Positions 25,422 through 34,466 of a stretch of DNA of 64,000 bases are shown here, one piece after another (within the stretch, counting starts at the first letter, position 1; each line of letters starts with the position of its first letter). Both the position numbers and the translations under genes were made by a program. Source of the DNA: Bacillus chungangensis (GTDB lineage: Bacteria > Bacillota > Bacilli > Bacillales > Bacillaceae_C); assembly GCF_030812995.1 (NCBI RefSeq), contig NZ_JAUSTT010000008.1, positions 1-64,000 of the forward strand, in the 5' to 3' direction. Under the pieces are notes generated by a model that had not been told where the DNA came from, did no database searches, and saw only the letters and a program-made list of their open reading frames with translations.

Positions 25422-25712
25422 TTAAAAGCTAGTATGACTTATATCGATTGAAAATGAAATTTTTTCATAAATATTTCCTCCTGTTTCTTCCTCATCTTCT
25501 AGTACGAGATAATACGTTGCACGTTTATCGTAGGTAATCGATTTAAAGATAAACTTTTCTCGATAAGTCCGATCTTCAGATTTTGATGAACGGCTATCTG
25601 CAATAATGATATTTTCATTTGATAATCGTTCACCTGCCTCATTAACAAAATAAAGCTTTATTCGCAATGTCTCTATTGTGATGGCTATTACATTGTGGAT
25701 AAGTCCACTCAT
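25422..25712 (-). pseudogene. C-terminal fragment resembling BREX phosphatase PglZ
   Basis: The 96-residue frame reads IETLRIKLYFVNEAGERLSN, then IIADSRSSKSEDRTYREKFI, FKSITYDKRATYYLVLEDEE and ISFSIDI. From memory this beta-rich pattern (IIADxxS...YDKxxxYYLVLxD...PFxIDI) matches the C-terminus of PglZ type A from BREX anti-phage systems. Upstream sequence for the alkaline-phosphatase core is missing and there is no ribosome-binding site. It is best read as a relic. A phage or surface protein fragment is an alternative. Confidence 0.35.
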
Positions 25713-25761
25713 GAAGATTTAGGTTTTTTCTTCTTTATTTTGGTAGTCACATTCAGAACAT

Positions 25762-26047
25762 AATTAACTCCTTGCATCGTTTTTAGGAGCGATGATCAAA
25801 TCACGATCTTTCCACTCTGCTTTGTAGTCAAGATATTCTCTGAAGATACTTCGCTGACTGCTTTGGCTAGTTTATGATTTTTTAGCATATGCTTCACTTT
25901 CAAGTCTTCAATCACAATCACTTGGTTTTCGTTTGTGACTTCATTACTTATTTTATGAAGAAAATCATTGCGTTGATTCGCTATGTACTGTTGATTGTTT
26001 CTACAAAAGTACCGCCTGTAGTAAACTAGCAGAACCTTTTTAAGCAA
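25762..26047 (-). pseudogene. tnpB: Frameshifted tnpB fragment (IS200/IS605 family)
   Basis: Residues QRNDFLHKISNEVTNENQVI, VIEDLKVKHMLKNHKLAKAV and SEVSS match the TnpB RuvC-II region, where IEDLxVKNM...NHKLAKxIxDxSW carries a catalytic Glu. A frameshift near 25850 then continues as LDYKAEWKDRDLIIAP, the usual TnpB continuation. The N-terminal half, the zinc finger and the transposon ends are absent. It marks an old insertion in this accessory stretch. Confidence 0.75.
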
Positions 26048-26666
26048 ACTTTGCGGTCTAGAGCAAGAACCCTGTCGTTAAGCCTTTATATACTTCCCAA
26101 TTGGCATCTACAGAATAAATCTTTCTTAATCATGAAAATTCACTACTTGAATAATTGTCTAAAATTTGTTTTAATTTGAGGAGGTAAATTCAATTTAATT
26201 GAAGTTGTAAACAAGCTGAAAAAAACAGGGATAATTAAAGTAATGGAAAGGAGAGCAATGATGGTGATGAAACAACTCACCATCCACTCTGTAAATAACA
26301 GGAGTGTAGAATAATTCATATACGTTTCCAAAACCAGATTATTGTTGAATGGGCAATTCGGAATTATTATGGTGATTTCTCCTTTTCATGGCACCATTAT
26401 AACTTATTTATCACGTTCCTGTGTCTCGCCCTATGGGAGCGTTATACTTTGAACTATGATGAAATCCTTAGTGGGGAAAATGATACATATAAAATGAAAG
26501 GATTCTGTAAAATGAATAATTGAATTTGGAGAGAACATTGTAAAACTGTTTCAAAGTATCTTCATCCATACGGAATAAAAAGCAATTCCCAAAAAATAGG
26601 GTGTTAATTGCTTTATTTGGATATACAAGTACATCATTTTGGAAATCTGTAGGGAGTGACATTAAT
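26048..26666. other. Degenerate stretch between tnpB relic and VOC gene
   Basis: About 620 nt. The only frame with protein-like character is 26143-26331 on the minus strand, a 62-codon hydrophobic sequence (ITIIALLSITLIIPVFFSLF), but its ribosome-binding site is weak and I recognise no family. The rest looks like eroded sequence plus the upstream region of the VOC gene. Confidence 0.35.
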
Positions 26667-27011
26667 ATGATTGAAAGAATTGACACTATATGTATAAAAG
26701 TCAATGATGTTGAAGAATCAAGTACTTGGTATCAAGAGTTTTTAGGATTTAAAGAAACATTTAGGGGTGAAGGTTATCGAGTTTTAAGTATTGGAAATAG
26801 TGGAGTGCCTTTAACTATTGAGGAGGGGGATACAGCCTCCCAGGAAAATAGTACTTATCCTATATTTTTTACCAAAGATATTAAGCAAACATATAAGAAA
26901 CTAGAGGAACTGGGCTTAAATGTAAGTGAATTACAAATTGATGGAGTAAATAGCTTTTTTGATTTTTATGACTTGGATAACAATAGATTGCAAGTTTGTT
27001 TTTGGGAATAG
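26667..27011 (+). CDS. VOC-family (glyoxalase/bleomycin-resistance-like) protein
   Basis: A 114-residue single-unit vicinal-oxygen-chelate protein: MIERIDTICIKVNDVEESSTWYQEFLGF, then a beta strand with GYRVLSIGNSGVPLTIEEG, and the closing FFDFYDLDNNRLQVCFWE, where the terminal region usually supplies a metal Glu. The first metal His typical of glyoxalase I is not seen (I-C-I-K-V), so the catalytic type is uncertain. ATG 26667 follows AGGGAGTGAC; the longer frame upstream lacks a start signal. It is an isolated plus-strand gene. Confidence 0.8.
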   Translation: MIERIDTICIKVNDVEESSTWYQEFLGFKETFRGEGYRVLSIGNSGVPLTIEEGDTASQENSTYPIFFTKDIKQTYKKLEELGLNVSELQIDGVNSFFDFYDLDNNRLQVCFWE

Positions 27012-27103
27012 ATTGTAACACGCGAACGCGGTAATTCAAGATCATATTGAGAGAAGTTTGACGGATACTTAAGGATGCTTAAATATATGCTGTTGGGAAA
27101 ATG

Positions 27104-27112
27104 TGCTATAAT
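27104..27112 (+). promoter_or_regulatory. Extended -10 promoter of the toxin mRNA
   Basis: TGCTATAAT is a perfect extended -10 element about 65 nt upstream of the toxin ATG, which predicts a long structured 5' leader. The -35 is weak. Confidence 0.6.
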
Positions 27113-27175
27113 AAATGTCAATAGATAGATGTCTCATGGGTGGATCGGCACTCCCTAAGAAGGAAGGGGGTGCTT

Positions 27176-27253
27176 ATGATGACTGTCTACGAGTCTATTT
27201 CTTTAATGATTGCCTTTGCAATGCTCGTCATAGTCATAAAAGACAAAAAATAA
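27176..27253 (+). CDS. Small hydrophobic holin-like toxin of a type I toxin-antitoxin locus
   Basis: The 25-residue peptide begins M-M-T-V-Y-E-S-I-S-L-M-I-A-F-A and ends V-I-K-D-K-K. The TVYESxSLMIxF start, one membrane helix and a Lys-rich end are the hallmarks of the putative holin-like toxin family (Hol_Tox), related to TxpA/BsrG-type toxins. The ribosome-binding site GGAAGGGGGTG is strong and sits in a leader with internal pairing (CACTCCC/GGGGGTG), which may hide it. An antisense RNA reads against the 3' end. Confidence 0.8.
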   Translation: MMTVYESISLMIAFAMLVIVIKDKK

Positions 27254-27294
27254 TCCACCCCTGAGGTAACGACTCATTTTGGGTGGATATTTTA
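27253..27294. terminator. Shared bidirectional terminator of toxin and antitoxin RNAs
   Basis: ATCCACCC pairs with GGGTGGAT around a CTGAG/CTCAT inner repeat. It is followed by ATTTT on the plus strand and ATTATTTTTTG on the minus strand, directly behind the toxin stop. Confidence 0.8.
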
Positions 27295-27397
27295 AATATA
27301 TACGCTAAAATCAGTCGATCCCCCTTGTAGGGAATCTGTCTATTACATGGCTATCAGTGTGCCGACACTGGTAGCCTTTTTATTATTAACCTTGTTA
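27253..27397 (-). ncRNA. Antisense antitoxin RNA (predicted)
   Basis: A minus-strand promoter, TTGAAT (27432-27427), 18 nt, TATAAT (27408-27403), drives an RNA of about 145 nt starting near 27397 and ending at the shared terminator. Its 5' part folds into a 12-bp hairpin (27349-27376, GGCTACCAGTGT/ACACTGATAGCC). The transcript overlaps the 3' end of the toxin mRNA, the layout of TxpA/RatA and BsrG/SR4. The RNA start is estimated from the promoter. Confidence 0.65.
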
Positions 27398-27402
27398 TTA
27401 AT

Positions 27403-27432
27403 ATTATACAACGGTTTTTAGAAATAATTCAA
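27403..27432 (-). promoter_or_regulatory. Promoter of the antitoxin RNA
   Basis: TTGAAT, 18-nt spacer, TATAAT on the minus strand, about 20 nt before the terminal hairpin of the antisense RNA. Confidence 0.65.
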
Positions 27433-27451
27433 CTTCTTAATTAATAATTTT

Positions 27452-28028
27452 GTGAACTACTCACCCTAAAGCAAGTTTAAATTTCACAAAATATCACATC
27501 TTTCGAGAAAAATGGTTCTTATTTTTAACAGAGGTTTTTTCAAAGGAAACAACCTTCCTTCCAACGTTGATTTATTCCTTTCTTTATTCATTGTTTCACG
27601 TAAATGGACAAGAAATCGCTTTGTCTTATTTTTTTGAGGGACAGTCTTTCTATAAAAAATAATTAAAGAGAAAAGGAACCAATAAAACTAAATAGAACCT
27701 ATACCAAAAACAGATATCACTTTTATCATGTCTTTTTTCAAGATAACACCACCTATAACACAAATATAAAAACCATGATTATTGTCACTAGCGTTACAGT
27801 AATTTAATCAGATCATTCAAAGTACTAATAACCTCAGAGGAAAAGCGTTATACCACTCAAGATCATTGAATCAAGTACGCTTCTACTCAATTTAACAAAT
27901 TACAAATGAAATTCCGAAAAACTAAAGCAGGCGTCCAGCTTCATTTATTTATTTTGTGCCATTTTGGTTAATGTAAATAAAATCATCATCGAATTAGAAA
28001 GAAATCTAAGCATCACAAAAAATGAAGA
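27452..28028. other. Gene-free region between the TA locus and nupQ
   Basis: About 580 nt, AT-rich. It begins with GTGAACTACTCACC (27452-27465), a motif shared with relics at 6047 and 50441. I see no gene, repeat copy or strong promoter in the rest. Confidence 0.45.
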
Positions 28029-28055
28029 CAACCCTCGCTATGACGGCGAGGGTTG
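28029..28055 (-). terminator. Terminator of the nup operon
   Basis: CAACCCTCGC and GCGAGGGTTG form a 10-bp stem with a 7-nt loop; the minus strand then reads TCTTCATTTTTTG. It lies about 12 nt past the nupQ stop. Confidence 0.85.
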
Positions 28056-28067
28056 CTAAGCTTGCTT

Positions 28068-29027
28068 CTAGCGTTTTCCTTTGATATATGGGTTTCCTAA
28101 TTCTTTCGGCGAATCTGCCCGGCCAATGAAACCTGCTAATGCAAGAATCGTTAATGCATAAGGAGCAATGAGTAAAATGACGGGTGGTACACTTTTCAAC
28201 AATGGAATGCTGGAGCCAACGATGCTTAAGCTTTGAGCAAAGCCAAAAAATAACGCTGCCCCCATCGCTCCAAGTGGATGCCATTTTCCGAAAATCATTG
28301 CGGCAAGCGCCATAAAACCTTGGCCTGTGATCGTCGAATGGCTAAAGTCTAATGTAATCGCCTGTGCATAGACAGCCCCGCCAAGACCTCCGAACACACC
28401 AGATAAAATAACGCCAATGTATCGCATTTTCGTTACATTGATTCCCATTGTATCTGCTGCCATCGGGTGCTCTCCAACGGAACGAAGTCTCAGGCCAAAT
28501 GGTGTTTTAAAAATAATAAACCAGACAACAAAAGCGGTGAAAATCGCAATGAATGCAGGATAAGATGTGTTAGAGAAAAAAATATCACCAACAACAGGTA
28601 TCTTATGAAGCACTGGAATATCGACTTTACCGAAGTTTTGTTGAATCATATCTGTTTGTCCTTTTCCATACAATTTTTTGACAAGGAAAAGTGACAAGCC
28701 CAATGCTAAAAAGTTAATCGCTACACCACTCACTACTTGATTAGCTTGGAAAGTGATGGAGGCAAGCGCATGAATGAGCGCAAACAATCCACCGATTACC
28801 ATCGCAATAAGAAGGGCAATCCAAGGTGTTGCATTTCCCAATGAAGAAGCAAAGGTAAGGTTAAAAATAATCGCTGTAAATGCACCAATTACCATTAATC
28901 CTTCCAAACCGATATTAACAATACCAGATCGCTCGGAAAAAACCCCTCCCAATGCAGTGAATATAAGTGGAGCTGCCATGATCAGTGAAGAAGATACAAT
29001 GATCGCTAATGTTGTCGTTAAATCCAC
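28068..29027 (-). CDS. nupQ: Nucleoside ABC transporter permease NupQ (YufQ-like)
   Basis: A 319-residue permease of the BmpA-associated family (LTTTLAIIVSSSLIMAAPLIFTALGGVFSERSGIVNIGLEGLMVIGAF, NPWIALLIAMVIGGLFA, ASITFQANQVVSGVAINFLALGLSLFL). The SERSGIVNIGLEG stretch is the family marker. It forms the channel with NupP. It starts at GTG 29027, one base after the nupP stop and behind GGGGGTGAAATAA. The length equals the B. subtilis protein. Confidence 0.9.
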   Translation of the reverse strand: MDLTTTLAIIVSSSLIMAAPLIFTALGGVFSERSGIVNIGLEGLMVIGAFTAIIFNLTFASSLGNATPWIALLIAMVIGGLFALIHALASITFQANQVVSGVAINFLALGLSLFLVKKLYGKGQTDMIQQNFGKVDIPVLHKIPVVGDIFFSNTSYPAFIAIFTAFVVWFIIFKTPFGLRLRSVGEHPMAADTMGINVTKMRYIGVILSGVFGGLGGAVYAQAITLDFSHSTITGQGFMALAAMIFGKWHPLGAMGAALFFGFAQSLSIVGSSIPLLKSVPPVILLIAPYALTILALAGFIGRADSPKELGNPYIKGKR

Positions 29028-30071
29028 TTATTTCACCCCCTTTTTGAAACGGCCTATTAGCCATTTAACCATATAGCTAGACGCAATGAAGAAGATAATT
29101 AAAGCAATGACAATATCTACAAGTTCGTTTGGCACTCCGGATTCGAGTGGCATATTTAATGCTCCTACCTTCAATCCACCAAATAAAAATGCTGCTAAGA
29201 TGACACCGATAGCGGTATTAGCGCCGAGTAGCGCTACTGCGATTCCATCAAATCCGATCCCAGAAAAAGTAGCGTGCTGAAAAGCATACCCAAATGTACC
29301 AAGCGCTTCCATCGCACCGCCAATACCTGCAAAGGCACCTGAAATAACCATGGAGAGGATAATATTTTTACTAACACTCATACCAGCATATTGTGACGCA
29401 TGTTGATTAAATCCAACGGATCTTAATTCATAACCTAATGTTGATTTTTCGATAATAAACCACATCATCACGGCCGCAACGAGTGCAAGAAAAATTCCAT
29501 AGTGAAGACTTGAGTAATCTGTTAGCTGTTCCAACAATGGTGATTTTAATGTCGCACTTTCACTCACTCTAGGGGTTGTATCTTTCTGATCTGATAACAC
29601 GTTTCGAACTAAATAATTTGTCGTATGCAAAGCAATATAATTCATCATAATCGTCACAATTACTTCGTGGACACGAAGGCGTGCTTTTAATAGCCCAGGG
29701 AGAAATCCCCAAGCTGCTCCAACAATTGCTGCTACAATAATCGCAAATGGCAAATGGATCACTTTTGGCAAATCAAAAGATAAACCAACCCATACAGCAG
29801 CAACCCAACCAACAAGCAATTGTCCTTCTACTCCAATATTGAACAGACCTGTCCGAAAGGCAAAAGCCACTGCCAAACCTGCAAAAATGTAAGGGGTCAT
29901 TTGCCGAATGGTTTCTCCAAAATAAAAAGCATCGCCCATTGCACCGTTCCAAAGCGCACTATATCCAGAAACAGGGTTATACCCACTGACGAGCATCATA
30001 ATCGCGCCACATAATAATCCTAAAATAATAGCAATAATCGGGATCATAACATTTATTAGTCTATTAGACAT
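29028..30071 (-). CDS. nupP: Nucleoside ABC transporter permease NupP (YufP-like)
   Basis: A 347-residue permease with about nine membrane helices and the family motif AFRTGLFNIGVEGQLLVGWVAA; also EVIVTIMMNYIALHTTNYLVRN. It is the partner of NupQ. The start overlaps the end of nupO by 8 nt behind GGGGGAAGC, indicating coupled translation. Guanosine and other nucleosides are the substrates known for the B. subtilis system. Confidence 0.9.
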   Translation of the reverse strand: MSNRLINVMIPIIAIILGLLCGAIMMLVSGYNPVSGYSALWNGAMGDAFYFGETIRQMTPYIFAGLAVAFAFRTGLFNIGVEGQLLVGWVAAVWVGLSFDLPKVIHLPFAIIVAAIVGAAWGFLPGLLKARLRVHEVIVTIMMNYIALHTTNYLVRNVLSDQKDTTPRVSESATLKSPLLEQLTDYSSLHYGIFLALVAAVMMWFIIEKSTLGYELRSVGFNQHASQYAGMSVSKNIILSMVISGAFAGIGGAMEALGTFGYAFQHATFSGIGFDGIAVALLGANTAIGVILAAFLFGGLKVGALNMPLESGVPNELVDIVIALIIFFIASSYMVKWLIGRFKKGVK

Positions 30072-31599
30072 TGCTTGCTTCCCCCGTTTCCTTACGCTTA
30101 GATCCAGCCATTAACAAACCAAGCTCTTGGTCATTCGTTGACTTAGGATCTACAATCGCTACAATTTCGCCTTCATAAATGACTGCAATCCTATCACTAA
30201 CATCTAAGATTTCATCCAATTCAAAAGAAATGAGCAAAACTGCTTTTCCATTATCACGCTGTTCTATTAGGCGATTATGAATAAATTCAATTGCTCCAAC
30301 ATCAAGCCCACGAGTCGGCTGAGCAGCAATGAGCAGATCTGGGTTCCTATCTACTTCACGAGCAATAATTGCTTTTTGTTGGTTCCCACCAGATAAAGAT
30401 CGTGCCAAAGCATATTCACTCGCAGTTCGAACATCAAACTCTTTAATCAATTTATTGGCGTGTTTATATATAGCTTGATCATTTAAAATACCACGCTTTG
30501 AATAAGGCTGTTGGTAGTAAGTTTGTAAAACAATGTTTTCTCCAATAGGAAAATCAAGCACCAACCCATGCTTATGGCGATCTTGGGGGATGTGGCCGAT
30601 TCCTGCCTCTGTTATTTTTCTTGGTTTTTTATTTTGGATTTCCTTTCCGTTAAGCTTGATTTTTCCTTCAACAGCTTTCGATAAACCAGTAATTGCTTCG
30701 ATCAATTCAGTCTGACCGTTTCCATCAATGCCTGCAATTCCGACAATTTCACCGGCACGAACCGTTAAATTTAAACCTCGGACAGCTTGAATACCGCGAA
30801 CGTCTTTTACAACTAGATTTTCAATTTCCAATACATTGTGCAGAGGATTTGCTTTACCTTTTTTGGTTGTAAAAATGACATCACGTCCAACCATTAGTTT
30901 TGCTAATTCATCAGGATTTGTTTCAGCAACATTAACTGTACCAATCCCTTTTCCTTTACGGATAACCGTAACCCGGTCACACATTTCCATAATTTCTTTT
31001 AGCTTATGGGTAATGAGAATGATCGATTTACCTTCTTTTCTTAGCACTTCCATAATTTGACCTAGTTCTTTAATTTCTTGAGGGGTTAGTGCTGCTGTTG
31101 GTTCATCAAAAATTAAAATATTTGCGCCCCGATATAGTATTTTCAAAATTTCAACACGCTGCTGCATGCCAACAGAAATATCTTGAATTTTTGCGTAAGG
31201 GTCAACCTTTAGTCCATATTTTTCAGATATTTTTCTAACATCTTCCGCTGCTTTACGCTTTTCAATGATCCCAAATTTTTTAGGTTCTTTGCCTAAAATA
31301 ATATTTTCTGTCACTGTAAATTTATCAACGAGCATAAAATGTTGGTGAACCATCCCGATTCCTAAATCATTAGCAATATTAGGACTGGTAATCTTAACGG
31401 ATTTTCCATTTACAAGGATTTCTCCTCTTTCTGGCTGATAGAGTCCGAAAAGTACATTCATTAATGTTGATTTGCCTGCACCGTTTTCACCTAGGAGAGC
31501 GTGGATTTCCCCTCTTTTTAACTGTAAGGTGACATTATCATTTGCAACTATACCAGGGAATTCTTTTCTTATATTGAGCATCTCAATTACACAGTCCAC
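30064..31599 (-). CDS. nupO: Nucleoside ABC transporter ATP-binding protein NupO (YufO-like)
   Basis: A double ATPase of about 511 residues, built like sugar importers (RbsA type). The first cassette has GENGAGKST, ISVGMQQRVEILKIL and LIFDEPTAALTP; the second has GIDGNGQTE, a variant Walker A, and SLSGGNQQKAIIAREV with LLIAAQPTRGLDVG replacing the usual DEP. The start is GTG 31599, nine nt behind AAGGAG; the TTG further upstream is too close to the Shine-Dalgarno. Confidence 0.9.
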   Translation of the reverse strand: MDCVIEMLNIRKEFPGIVANDNVTLQLKRGEIHALLGENGAGKSTLMNVLFGLYQPERGEILVNGKSVKITSPNIANDLGIGMVHQHFMLVDKFTVTENIILGKEPKKFGIIEKRKAAEDVRKISEKYGLKVDPYAKIQDISVGMQQRVEILKILYRGANILIFDEPTAALTPQEIKELGQIMEVLRKEGKSIILITHKLKEIMEMCDRVTVIRKGKGIGTVNVAETNPDELAKLMVGRDVIFTTKKGKANPLHNVLEIENLVVKDVRGIQAVRGLNLTVRAGEIVGIAGIDGNGQTELIEAITGLSKAVEGKIKLNGKEIQNKKPRKITEAGIGHIPQDRHKHGLVLDFPIGENIVLQTYYQQPYSKRGILNDQAIYKHANKLIKEFDVRTASEYALARSLSGGNQQKAIIAREVDRNPDLLIAAQPTRGLDVGAIEFIHNRLIEQRDNGKAVLLISFELDEILDVSDRIAVIYEGEIVAIVDPKSTNDQELGLLMAGSKRKETGEASNV

Positions 31600-31650
31600 C
31601 GTAATCAACTCCTTGTTTAAAAAGGTTATTCAAACTGTTTGCGTTACGCC

Positions 31651-31686
31651 ATAAAGTGAAACTCCCATTATCCCCCACTGACCGAA
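31651..31686. repeat. Fragment of dispersed repeat R1
   Basis: ATAAAGTGAAACTCCCATTA followed by TCCCCCACTGACC matches the left end of the repeat family described at 55240. The rest of the element is missing. It lies in the nupN-nupO gap. Confidence 0.6.
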
Positions 31687-31887
31687 ATCAAGCGGCTACC
31701 TATCACTAGAGTGACTCACATCGGGTTTAATCTAGAGCTTCGTTTCTTACACCAAGACCTATTCAAGCGTCTATTAAATGTCGAAAAAATCATTTTTGGA
31801 CCAAATTGGACAAAAAGAATCTAACATGTTTAGGAGAAGAAAAGGATAGTCATAAAAGAAGAAGCTATTTAACATTACTCATAAGAT

Positions 31888-31908
31888 AAGCCGGTATTAT
31901 ACCGGCTT
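31888..31908 (-). terminator. Intra-operon hairpin after nupN
   Basis: A perfect palindrome, AAGCCGGTAT/ATACCGGCTT, 10 nt past the nupN stop and without a T-run. It may protect or partially terminate the transcript so that the binding protein is made in excess over the permease, as is common in such operons. Confidence 0.6.
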
Positions 31909-31917
31909 ACCACTCTG

Positions 31918-33009
31918 TCATTCCTTTGTTGGAACTTCGGGTACTTCTACTTCACCATTTAATATTTTTTCTTTCCACTCTTCCACAGCTTTCAGGACAT
32001 CTTCAGGAAGATGTTCCTGTGAAGATGATAATCCTACAGCATTTTCTTCAAGTCCGTATTTAAGCTGCTCTCCACCAGGGTAATTACCATTTTTTGCTTT
32101 TTCAGCAAGGTCTTTGACAGCAATATCAATGCGTTTAATATTAGAAGTGAGAGTGACATTGTATGTTTCTCCATCAACTTCTACATTGCCTTCTTCTGCT
32201 TGGTCACGATCAACGCCAATGACCCATACTTCTTTATTTGGATCTTTCTTTTTCAAGTTTTTAGCTTCTGTAAATACGCCATTTCCAGTACCACCAGCAG
32301 CTTGGAAAATAATATCTACTCCAGAGTTATACATAGCGGCAGCGATCGATTGTCCTTTTCCTGCATCTCCAAAGCTGCCTGCGAACTCTATTTGCAGCTC
32401 TGCATCAGGATTAACTGCTTTTACACCGGCTTGGAAACCACCTGCGAAACGATTAATGACCTCGCCTTCTACACCACCGACAAAACCAATCTTATCCGTT
32501 TTTGTCATCATAGCTGCAACAACACCAACAAGGAAAGAGCCTTCGTGGTCTTTAAAATTAATACTAACAACATTGTCTTTCCCTTCAATTAATTCATCCA
32601 CAATCGCAAAATGAGTATCTTTGCGTTGTTCAGCTATTTCTTCGAGTGATTCTTTAAGCGCATAACCAATTCCATAAATCAGATCAAAGTCATTTTTCAC
32701 AGCTGTGTTTAAATTTGTTTTATAGTCAGCTTCTGATTTTGATTGTAAATAATCATAACCTTTCGTTCCTTGTTCAAGGCCATTTTCTTCACCGAACTCT
32801 TTGATTCCTTCCCAAGCGGATTGGTTAAAAGACTTGTCATCAACTCCGCCAATATCTGTAATCATCGCGACAGTAAATGTCTCATCGTCCTTTTTACCTG
32901 TATCTCCAGCGTTTTCCTTTTTGTTATCATTGCTTGCACCACATGCACCTAATATTGTACCTGCGGCCAATACTAGTGAGAGCGCCAAACCAAATTTACG
33001 CTTTTTCAC
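31918..33009 (-). CDS. nupN: Nucleoside-binding lipoprotein NupN (BMP family)
   Basis: The 363-residue BMP/PnrA-like lipoprotein has a signal peptide ([18 protein letters not shown]) with lipobox LGAC near residue 23, then the mature domain [22 protein letters not shown], the family signature, plus [14 protein letters not shown] and [17 protein letters not shown]. It captures nucleosides for NupOPQ. It starts at GTG 33009 behind AGGGGGTAC. It is the first gene of the operon and follows the GntR regulator ymfC by 55 nt. Confidence 0.92.
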   Translation of the reverse strand: MKKRKFGLALSLVLAAGTILGACGASNDNKKENAGDTGKKDDETFTVAMITDIGGVDDKSFNQSAWEGIKEFGEENGLEQGTKGYDYLQSKSEADYKTNLNTAVKNDFDLIYGIGYALKESLEEIAEQRKDTHFAIVDELIEGKDNVVSINFKDHEGSFLVGVVAAMMTKTDKIGFVGGVEGEVINRFAGGFQAGVKAVNPDAELQIEFAGSFGDAGKGQSIAAAMYNSGVDIIFQAAGGTGNGVFTEAKNLKKKDPNKEVWVIGVDRDQAEEGNVEVDGETYNVTLTSNIKRIDIAVKDLAEKAKNGNYPGGEQLKYGLEENAVGLSSSQEHLPEDVLKAVEEWKEKILNGEVEVPEVPTKE

Positions 33010-33064
33010 TTTTTGTACCCCCTAAAATTTTCATGATTTAGTAGGAATTCCTTTCTAGGCCAAG

Positions 33065-33790
33065 TTATACACGCTTTCTTAATACTTGAAAGCAAAATAC
33101 ATCAGCTTTGAAATAATTTACAGAGTAGAGAATGGGCTTGTCCTCTTCATTGAAGTGAAGCTGCTTTAATACGAGTAAAGCCGTTTCAGGAGCACAATCC
33201 AAAAGAGGTGAAATTTTGTTATGATAGCCAATTGGAATGATCTCAGCTACTGCATGTGTTATTTTACACGTCCCTTCTTTTTCTAGCATACTAAAAAGCG
33301 AAACATCTTCATGTGTAAAATTTCTAGGTACATATTTCCCTAGCAATTTATCCATACAATAAACAACCGGGTTCCCATTTGCGGTTCTAACTCTTTCAAT
33401 TGCCACAATTTCTTCATCACTCTGGCAAGAAAATCGATTGCGATCTGCTTCTGTAGGACGCAATGTCGATGAGTTTAATAAAATGGTGCCCGGCTCCATC
33501 CCTGCTTGTTTTATCATATAGGTAACACTATTTAGTTGTTCTATCCCTGAGGTAAACAAAGGTTTAGGACTAACAAATGTTCCTACTCCATGCCGACGGA
33601 TGATAACGTTTTCTTCTTCTAAGACACGAAGCGCTTCACGCAGTGTTGCTCTACTGACGCCTAGCTGCTTTGCCCATTCAAACTCCGAAGGCAATCTCTC
33701 CTTTTCCTTGTAGATTCCTAAGGAAATGTCTTGTTTAATACGATCCATTACTTGTAAATATAAATGTCGGTTATCTGCCTTAATCGTCAT
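33065..33790 (-). CDS. ymfC: GntR/HutC-family transcriptional regulator YmfC
   Basis: A 241-residue regulator with an N-terminal GntR winged helix ([66 protein letters not shown], residues 5-70) and a UTRA effector domain. It lies between spoIIIE and the nup operon, as ymfC does in bacilli, and probably controls nupNOPQ. ATG 33790, behind GGTGGGTG, is favoured over an ATG six codons upstream. Confidence 0.88.
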   Translation of the reverse strand: MTIKADNRHLYLQVMDRIKQDISLGIYKEKERLPSEFEWAKQLGVSRATLREALRVLEEENVIIRRHGVGTFVSPKPLFTSGIEQLNSVTYMIKQAGMEPGTILLNSSTLRPTEADRNRFSCQSDEEIVAIERVRTANGNPVVYCMDKLLGKYVPRNFTHEDVSLFSMLEKEGTCKITHAVAEIIPIGYHNKISPLLDCAPETALLVLKQLHFNEEDKPILYSVNYFKADVFCFQVLRKRV

Positions 33791-34305
33791 AGAATTTTCA
33801 CCCACCATCCTCTAAAGACATCAGACCTCTGATGTAAAAAACTCCTACTAATCGAGATTACTATATCATTTTTTTATGAATTAATAAAGTGAAACTTCCT
33901 TGAATGAAGCCTTATTAGCAAAAGTTATTATCTGAAAGACTCGAACAATCAAATTTTTTTGCTAATCGAACGATTCCTGCTTTAATACTTTTCTCTCTAT
34001 TGTAGATATTTTATTTGGTCATAACAGCAATTTAAGGGATTATGACATAGAATCATTCAGGTATTCAAATTATTATGTGTGAGGAAGCTTACTAAGGTAA
34101 GATTATGATAAAATGCTAAAAGTGTCGCTTTTCCTAAATAAAAAATTGGAGCTAAATGGATTTTCGATGTTTATTGTAGAGCAACCAAGATTGTAATTGT
34201 TAATGAAAGAGTGAATTGTGAATCTTTCGCATACAATCGTCAATTTTTTTGTAATTAAATCACAATTAATAAAACTATATTAAATTTATTTCCCAAAAAT
34301 ATCAA
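33791..34305. other. Gene-free gap between spoIIIE and ymfC
   Basis: About 515 nt, AT-rich. It contains a short R1 fragment (33884-33912, ATAAAGTGAAACTTCC) and presumably the ymfC promoter. I found no ORF of note. Confidence 0.4.
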
Positions 34306-34346
34306 AAAGACCTTTCAAAAGTTCAGTGAACTCATGAAAGGTCTTT
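34306..34346 (-). terminator. Terminator of spoIIIE
   Basis: AAAGACCTTTCA pairs with TGAAAGGTCTTT (minus strand), with a second GTTCA/TGAAC pairing inside, then TTGAT. It lies about 120 nt past the stop codon. Confidence 0.7.
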
Positions 34347-34466
34347 AATAGAAAGTCATTTTTAATTGTTTTAAATTCGAAGGTTTTAAAGTTGATTTAG
34401 ACCTTCCAAACCTTGTTTGATATTCACTTACATCGTTCCATTTCCTGCAAAAGACAATACAATAAT

